DNA of 64,000 nucleotides. It comes from Sindora glabra (Eukaryota; Streptophyta; Magnoliopsida; Fabales; Fabaceae). The DNA lies in the NCBI GenBank assembly GCA_020226215.1, contig CM035232.1:48050179-48114178 (forward strand), given 5' to 3'. The position numbers and the translations under genes are program-made. Of this stretch, positions 56,831 to 64,000 are shown one piece after another; the first letter of the stretch is position 1, and each line of letters opens with the position of its first letter. A model generated the notes under the pieces. The model saw nothing but the letters and a program-made list of their open reading frames with translations, was not told where the DNA came from and searched no databases.

Positions 56831-59800
56831 TGTAAATGAAAGCTTGTGTGTTAGTGGAATGAAACCAACCTCTTATTTTACTATAATGCTCAAAGCAAAC
56901 TAGCAATATAGAAAGTAACTATTACATCATGCGATATATGCATGATATACTACATTATCAATAAAACCTGAACATGGATAATCATTTACTTATTTACAAC
57001 TACTCACATGCTTAATTAACTAAATTGGTATTAATCCTGATATATTAAATGTGTACAAATTATAATGCTTAAGTGTCATAACATGCCAAGCCATAATTGG
57101 TATGGATCCTATTTCTAACAACTAAAAGCCTCCGTAAACCTATTTTTGGTATTATCAAATAATGATTAATGAACTAATTAAGTCAATTACTTCATTTTAC
57201 TATCAAATAAATTTTTACAAGGGAGTAGTGTTTAGTGTTCAAAATATCTAAATACTACTATATATCTTCCATGGCTTTTCTAATTTAATCTCCATCTACT
57301 ACTATGGTTGATTATAACTTGACTCTATTCTTAAGCTATTAATGATGACATTTAAAGGAAAATGATGAGATTCAAAGTCCAAATAAGCAAATAATTTACT
57401 TATCTAGTTATTATAAGATCATACAATAGTATATAATTCATTATTCAATCCAACCATGTAATATGTCACATTTATCCATGAATGATTATCATAATTTAAT
57501 ATAGTTTGGATTTATCATTCCTAGGATGAATAAGAATAAATAATATCTAGTAGTAATTAGAGGTTAGCTCATCTTGTAACTTTAGCCTATCTTATTCATC
57601 ATAATCTCAATCTTATTCCTCCCAATAAATATCAGTTCATTATCATGTATCTAGATCCAGTGTATACCTATTTCAAGTCAAGACTTCAATATCACATTAC
57701 CATTATATTTCAACAATTCACGACTCATACCCTACTATTATCATAACATATCCTTCCATATTTTAAATTTACAATCATATTTCATCATCATATGTTATAA
57801 TTCATATTTAGTCAATCATCTCAGCTTAATCAATAAATCATTCAATAACAACATGATCATGCAATCATATACACACACACATATATAGATATATATATAT
57901 ATCATTTATGGAAAATTAATACCTTAATTCATTTAGGCATAAAGCCTTATAGTATTCATGTACAATACTAGAGCCACACTCAAGTACTACATTTAAGTAC
58001 ACCCCTAGCAACATATCTAGAAACTTTAGTATTTGCGTACATACTCAAGTATTTGAATTTAATAGCTTAACATTCCTTAATATTTGATTATAAGACCTAT
58101 TGCAAGGTAGTATTCAAGTACTATTTTTGGATTTCCTAGAATTTGTTTGAGAGTTCAAAAACCTAATTGCATTTTTTTTATCCAACATACAACATTTCGT
58201 AGCTATTATACCACATTTTACTCCACTTCATATGTTAATTTCCAACCTAGCTTGGCATAATTCCATAAGTAACAACATATAACACTAAATTCTTAATTAT
58301 ATTAGTAAATCTTTAATTATTCACATAAACTTCAGCAAGGTTAAGAATTTGTATTAAGGTAAGTAAATTATCTACTTACCTCAATTTTAGAAGAGTGGAA
58401 AAGATAAGATAATAAGCAACTGTAGACAAATCCGATCCTATTGCATAAAACTCAAGTTACTATCCAAGATCCCTAATTCTATTTCATTTAAAAACTTATT
58501 TCAAAGTTTATTCTAAGAAGGAGTACCTTAGTTTCAAGTAGAATTAATGATAATCTTTGTAGATATAGGCTTATTTCCTTGTTGAATTTAAGGTTAAAAT
58601 TGGAATAGAATTTGATAAAGGAACAAAGGAGAAAGAAATCAAGCTCTTGGCTAAGAAAAAAGGGAAGTGAATAAGTGTAAGTGGGGTTTTAAATATTTTA
58701 ATTGAAACTTGTAATTCTAAGGGCAACCAGGGATAATTTCAAAAATTTTCAATTTTTAATCCCTTTCACACATCCTATTTTGATTCTAATTTCACACAAT
58801 CTTATATTTAGTTTAATTATGCATATTTTTATATTAAAACTCCACTTCCTTTTGATGGTTGTTGAAGCCAATTAAAATTAGAAATTATTAGTTTGATGAA
58901 ATTTTTGTAGTATAATGTAATAAACTTAGTTAAATCTCTAGTGATTCACTTAATGCATCCTTTCATATTCACTTACTTACTATGATTACAAAAGTAAAAA
59001 AAAGTACATAAGAAGTAAATGGAAGTAGAATTAAGAAATTAAACAAATAGTATATAAACAAGATGTAGGAATGTGAATAACACTAAATTTGAGGGATCGA
59101 TTCAAAATTAAATGGAATGCAACATTAGAAATATAATGCAAAATTAACACAAAAAAATAATAAAGAAACATAATTGATCTAAGAAATTGAGAACCTTTTG
59201 GTGAATTAATTATAAACCACAATATATTTGAGAATCATAATTAATTTTTTAGCTTATAATCATTCAAAATTGTTATAATAATTACCAAATTCTATACTAG
59301 ATAACCATTTAGGATTTAATCAATATAAATTAGCAAAATTAAGTAACTAGTATAATCCATAAATATTAGATCTAAACTAATTTGAATATAAAATTTAGCT
59401 GAATTAAAGAATTAAACTAGAAATCTCTTATTCAATCATTCAATCCTCTTTTCTATTATAAAGAATAATGATTAACTAACTAAAATTCAATATAAGATTA
59501 GGTAAATATCATAAATTACAATACTGAATACTAATTATACTAAAGCAGTATCCAATTCATGCAATTCTAAAAGAATTAGAGAAAAAGGAAAATCAATTAA
59601 CAAAAGTCAACATTACAACTCACGATCTCATAATCCAAATTAAGATAACCTTAAATTCCTTAAATCAATTAGAAAATTAGCCTTTCATGAATGAAAAAGA
59701 AGAAACTTAGAGAAAAGAAGAAAACTATATAGAATCATGTGTTCTTACTTTTAAAGCATAAACCTTTAAATCAAATTTCCTCTTTCAAAAAATTTAATAG

Positions 59801-60900
59801 GCTAAGTTAATATACCTCCTAAGCTTACAAAAAATAAGGCCTTGTTAATTTTAGAAGCCTAAGATCTAATTTACAAAATAATATACTATAAGAATTACTA
59901 TAGTAAAATCTTATAAGTTTGATTTTTAGCCATTATAAGACCCCTCAACACTTCATAATCTAACTAAACTCCAATGATGCAAATTGTTAGGTTAGGTCTT
60001 AGAAAACTTTGGGCTTTAGTTTCACGTTGATTAGACCTCTAAAACTCTAGATATGACCTAAAAATCATGACTACTTTAGCTTGAATAGAAACAAAGCATC
60101 AACTTCATGGTCATTTTCAATCTTCTAAATGTCTAAATTAGCCTTTAGCCAAAATATGAAAGTTTTAGAACTTTCACCAACCTTTCCAATGATATAAAAA
60201 TCATCTAATTTTGACATTCATAATTTAAGTTATGGATAAAAACTTAAAATAATGTAAAATTTAGCATTAACCAAATAATTTCAAAATATTAGAAAACTAA
60301 CATCTAATCACATAATAAGACCAATTCCATAAAATTAAATATATGTAACATAATAAAAAGTATAAAATAGTAGGAAATAATACAGTTAAGATTTTGCACA
60401 TCACTTATATTTAAATATCTATCCTAAACCTTTCCATAACTTTCCTAATTACTAATTATGTAATTTAAATTATTATTTTATAATGTTACTAATGTAGCGG
60501 TTCTTTCCCCTTTAAAGAATTCATCCTAAATTCTTTGAAATTAACTATTGAGAATGCCTAAGCAATTTAAGCTTTAAGCTCACTAAAAAAAATAAAGATA
60601 ATTCTTTCTCATTTTAGTTTTATTTTCCTATATAGTTTCCCTAATTCTATGCCTTTCCCAATAAGCTTTTGTAAATAATATTACTTTAGATCTTAACTTA
60701 CAGATCTAACAATCCAGAATTTCTATTGGTCATTTTTCAAATGAACATTCAAGATCTAGTTAAAGTGATTCGTATAAAAAAAATATATGAAACATCTAGT
60801 AGATATTTATGAAGTATTGAAATATGAAATACTAGATAAATGGTATGCAAATCACTTAGTAATTCAAAAATGGTAAGCAAGAAGTCTAACTCACTAGATA
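56831..60900. other. AT-rich DNA, probably including the 3' LTR of the gypsy element
   Basis: No coding sequence recognised. A CA/AT microsatellite is at 57869-57903. The interval about 57.4-58.8 kb has the C/A-rich, short-repeat texture of a gypsy LTR, but I could not define TG...CA ends or a pair. A purine run on the minus strand at about 60496-60510 (AAAGGGGAAAG) could be a polypurine tract. Confidence 0.35.
57869..57903 (+). repeat. CA/AT microsatellite
   Basis: ACACACACAC followed by ATATATAGATATATATATAT. Confidence 0.85.
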
Positions 60901-60929
60901 TTTAGGAATGGACCAATATATCATGGTAT

Positions 60930-61850
60930 AACCTTACCTTTTTTTTACTAAATCTCATGACTTCCTAAATAGGGTAGACTTTTAGAAATATGAGATCCCC
61001 TTCTTGAAACTCTAACTTCTTTCTCATTTTATTGATGTTTGACTTTTGACAATCTTGGATAGTTTTTAATTTATCCTATATAATTCTTACCTTTTCAAGT
61101 GCATCTGAAACAAGATTAGGATTGAGGAGTTTAACTTCTTCTAATTCGAATCATCCCACTAAAGACCTACAACGCTTACTATACAAAGCTTCATATAAAG
61201 CTATTTTTATAGATGATCGGTAACTATTGTCATACATAAATTTGATCAAAGGTAGATATCTCTCTTAACTTCCTTCAATTCAAAAGTACATGCATGCAAC
61301 ATATCTTCACCAATCTAGATAATATGTTCAAATTGACCATCTATTTAAGGATGGAAAGTAGCACTAAAATGCAACTAAGTTTCAAGAGCTTGCTAGAATG
61401 ATTATAAGAAATTAGTTGTAAACTAAATGTCACAATAAAAAATAATAACAAGAGAAATTCCATATGGAGGAATTATTTGATCAAGATATAACTAAGCATA
61501 CTAGTTTGTAAAATAATTAATTTTAATAGGAAGAAAGTGAGCTACCTTGGTTAACCTATCTATCATTACCCATATTAAATCAAATCCCTTTTGAGTTTTA
61601 AGAAAGCTAACTACAAAATCCACAATTACACTTTCTTACTTTCATTCAAGAATTAAAAAGGACAAATGTAAACTAAAAGGCTTTTGATGTTCGACTTCAA
61701 CTTACTGATATCTAAGATATTTCAACACAAATTTAAATACATCATGTTTCATTCCTTTCCACCAAAATTTTTATTGCAACCCACGATAGATTTTTTATTG
61801 ATTGACATGCATGATATATAAAAAATTATAAGCTTGATGAAATAATTCAT
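60930..61850 (-). pseudogene. gypsy integrase remnant
   Basis: The zinc-binding region is degraded (about 61830-61720). The core shows VDFVVSFLKTQKGFDLIWVM and IDRLTKVAHFLPIK (first Asp, about 61630-61530), LHFSATFHPQIDGQFEHI (third catalytic Glu, about 61370-61310) and ACTFELKEVKRDIYL. The C-terminal domain reads LEFQEGDLIFLKVYP (about 61020-60970) and ILVHS-ISSELDFLL. Enough survives to identify the gypsy family but not function. Confidence 0.75.
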
Positions 61851-62149
61851 TCCATTCACTTACAAAAATCCAAAGTTAACGTTAAAGTTAGATTAATTCG
61901 TGTTCATCAATCAATAAATCAATATTCTGATTTGTCATCACTTTATCTCTCAATACCAAATATTAAGAATCTTACTCTTGTGATTCCTCAACTTTTTTTG
62001 CTATTTCAAATTGAACTAATACTTAAGTAACAACCACTTTATGATCTTTAATTTGAATATTAGTTAGAGTTTCTAATAACTTTCTACTTAAAGCATCTAC
62101 TATAACATTTACTTTGCTTGAATGATAATGAATAGTACAATCATAATCT

Positions 62150-62590
62150 TTTACTAGTTACATCCACTATGTTACCTTATATTCAAATATTTCTAGTCGA
62201 AAATATATTTCAAACTTTTATGATTAATATAAATCTTGCAAGTTTCACCATGCATATAATGATGCTAGATTTTCAAAGCAAATATAATTACGGCTATTTC
62301 AAGATCATGCGTCATGTAATTCAATTCATGCCTCTTCAACTACCAAGATGCACATACAATCACCTTTTTATTCTACATTAGCACACACAATACAATCACT
62401 TAAGCCAATTTAAGATGCATATACAATCACCTAGGCTAATTTGAGAGGTAATATAATTAATTAAGAAGCCACCAAATCTAAAAGAAAAGTAAAAATTGGA
62501 ATGGTAGTAAAATAACTTTTCAATTGTTTGAAATTATTCTCACACTTATTGAACCACTTGAATTTCACTCTTTTCTAAGTAAGTTTTATC
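62150..62590 (-). pseudogene. gypsy RNase H remnant
   Basis: KIASLLIKLT and VKFKWFNKCENNFKQLKSYF start the RT/RNase H joint. Then HDLEIAVIIFALKI-like and TCKIYINHKSLKYIF blocks (about 62310-62190) match the C-terminal half, in which TDHKSL is the usual form. Several frame changes. Confidence 0.65.
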
Positions 62591-62599
62591 AACAAAGAA

Positions 62600-62960
62600 G
62601 CTATCTTAAAAAAGTTTTTAATAATTAATCAAACAACTCATTAATTCAAGGCAAAAGACATTTGCTTTTGATTATAACTTTGGTAACTTGTTGGTAGTTG
62701 ATACAAAGACACAAGATTCCATCTTTCTTTTTCACAAACAAAATTAAAACATCCCATAAGGATGAATTGGTTCAAATAAAGCCTTTATTGACTAGCTTTT
62801 ATAACTGTTTCTTCAACTCTTTCAATTCAAACAGAGCTATTCGATAAAGAGAAATAGAAATTGGATTAGTGTCAAGCACCTTTGGTATTGAATTCTACTT
62901 CATAATTTAGAAGCAAACCATGTAAATATTCTGGAAACACATTTAAAAACTCACAAATAA
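62600..62960 (-). pseudogene. gypsy RT, N-terminal part only
   Basis: Minus-strand reading: ICEFLNVFPEYLHGLLLN, then DLKELKKQL-KLVNKGFI, LWDVLILFVKKKDGILCLCI (normally SPWGAPVLFVKKKDGS-RLCVDYR), and INELFD near 62640. The text then passes within a few codons to KIASLLIKLT, which belongs after the palm. The central part with the F/Y-x-D-D catalytic motif is therefore absent. Confidence 0.7.
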
Positions 62961-63159
62961 TAGGAATATTTTTTATTTAAGGAAAAGGCTAATTGAGATC
63001 TCGAATCATTATAAGATATATGGAACATTTGCCATAAATAAGCTTCTGAGCGTTAATGCTGAAAATGATTCTAGTGATTCTGGAATACTTTTCTCCTTAA
63101 AAACAACATGAAAGGTTCCTTTTACGATAAAAGAGACTATTTTGTTAAAAATAATCCAT

Positions 63160-63510
63160 CTAAGCTTGATATTTAGATAGACAATCTATAGTTAAAATGA
63201 TGTCATAACCTAACATTTTCAAAGTAATCAAATTCATGGGAAAAAATTGATCAAGATACAAATAGGATAATTTTTTACAAATTAGTAGCTCCTAAACTTC
63301 TATCTATTGGTGTTTATGCAAATAAAAAATTTAAAAATTTACTAAGTGATTTGTTTAACAATAAAGGAAATTTCACAAAAACAAAAGAATATGCAATTTT
63401 TGGATCTAGCAAAGCATAAGCTGACAAATTTTCAATAGAGATTATACCTACACAATGGCATTAGAGGCTTGCACCTCCTAATTGTTCAAAATGAAAACTC
63501 TCATTAGGTT
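63160..63510 (-). pseudogene. gypsy protease remnant
   Basis: The reading RVFILNN-stop-EVQASNAIV is followed by ISIENLSAYALLDPKIAYSF (about 63440-63380), matching the gypsy aspartic protease where the usual active site is D-P/S-G; Gly is lost here. LNKSLSKFLNFLFA, IDRSLGATNL and the reading LGYDIILTIDCLSKYQA close the domain (normally LGMDWL). Frame-broken. Confidence 0.65.
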
Positions 63511-64000
63511 TTTGGATTAATTTCTTCCTCTAACATTGCTACTATTGTTAGGACTTTGTGATGCTTAAGTTCTAAAAGGTACAAGCCAGTTTACTAGTGA
63601 ATATTATTGAAAAGAAGTATAATTCACACTAAAACTTGGAAAATTACCTAAACAATCCTTTCTTTTCCAACCTAATTAGCCACACTAAAAGTAAACCACA
63701 ATGCACCTCATTACACAAATTGAAATGTTTGTTACCACATTAAACACATTAAGGTAGTTCCTTATGAAAATTACTTGCGATTTTAGACACTTCCCTACCA
63801 AAGCTAGCAAGAGTATAAGAATAAGATGAAGGATTAGCATAACCTCTACCTTAGAGAGGTGCACTAGAAGTATTTCTAGGATGAAAAGTTAAGACTAATA
63901 GGCTTTTATCACTATAAGGAATGTGAGATGGAGGCATTCCTCTAACATTGGTTAGATGACCAAGGTCTTTCACACTTACCATGCTTTCCACTAGATTATG

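Larger units (their letters stand above)
60900..64000 (-). mobile_element. Decayed Ty3/gypsy retrotransposon pol, runs off the window
   Basis: On the minus strand the gypsy order can be read: a zinc-knuckle remnant (about 63800-63640), protease (63510-63160), partial RT (about 62960-62620), RNase H (about 62590-62150), then integrase (about 61850-60930). Integrase after RNase H distinguishes it from copia. Stops and frameshifts are numerous. Gag and the 5' LTR lie beyond 64000; the 3' LTR was not delimited. The ALYG/DGQ and DLIFLKVYP-like blocks resemble chromovirus-type pol, but lineage is not certain. Confidence 0.8.

Overview
This is a stretch of very AT-rich plant nuclear DNA, most likely from a eudicot. 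The evidence is the mix of plant Ty1/copia, Ty3/gypsy, LINE and TNP1-type transposon remains, plus one angiosperm-type C2H2 zinc-finger gene with a QALGGH finger and an EAR motif. I cannot name the species. Nothing bacterial, organellar or viral is visible. Almost all recognisable coding sequence belongs to transposable elements in various states of decay. The only convincing host gene is the single-exon zinc-finger gene at 41112-41672.

Layout from left to right. 621-4762 (-) is a decayed copia gag-pol. 5807-6018 (+) holds two tRNA-like Pol III cassettes. About 7043-7420 carries an orphan primer-binding site and an LTR-like stretch on the minus strand. 8767-8949 is an unidentified short reading frame with one stop. 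11943-16510 (+) is an old copia element with two diverged LTRs and a scrambled internal order (RT, then zinc knuckle/protease, then RNase H). 16852-23420 (-) is a fossil transposon whose gene has a TNP1-type transposase region followed by a Ulp1/C48-like region, with 69-73 bp tandem repeats at one end. A 687 bp TIR element sits inside it at 18230-18916. 23838-28018 is a related non-coding derivative. 28718-35952 (+) is a decayed LINE, interrupted by a 1331 bp solo LTR (33902-35232, target duplication GATCA). The LINE itself appears to lie inside an older TIR element whose two ends remain at 28364 and 36023.

The zinc-finger gene stands in a quieter interval (about 36.0-44.5 kb), with a degenerate tandem array about 2 kb upstream. 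It is followed by the best-preserved element of the window, a copia retrotransposon at 44489-50964 (-). That element has two 406 bp LTRs differing at 4 positions, a 5 bp target duplication (ATATT), a PBS and a PPT. Its reading frame is nevertheless broken by three stops, a leader/gag frame break and an integrase-core deletion. To the right lie two more copies of the TNP1/Ulp1 fossil transposon in head-to-head orientation (53093-53359 minus, 54270-56830 plus). A decayed Ty3/gypsy pol follows (about 60900-64000, minus), missing the RT catalytic core and running off the window end.

The elements do not form a cooperating gene system. The layout is a record of nested insertion, with the zinc-finger gene as the one probable functional locus. 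Calls inside decayed elements rest on motif recognition by eye, so boundaries without LTR or target-duplication support are approximate.
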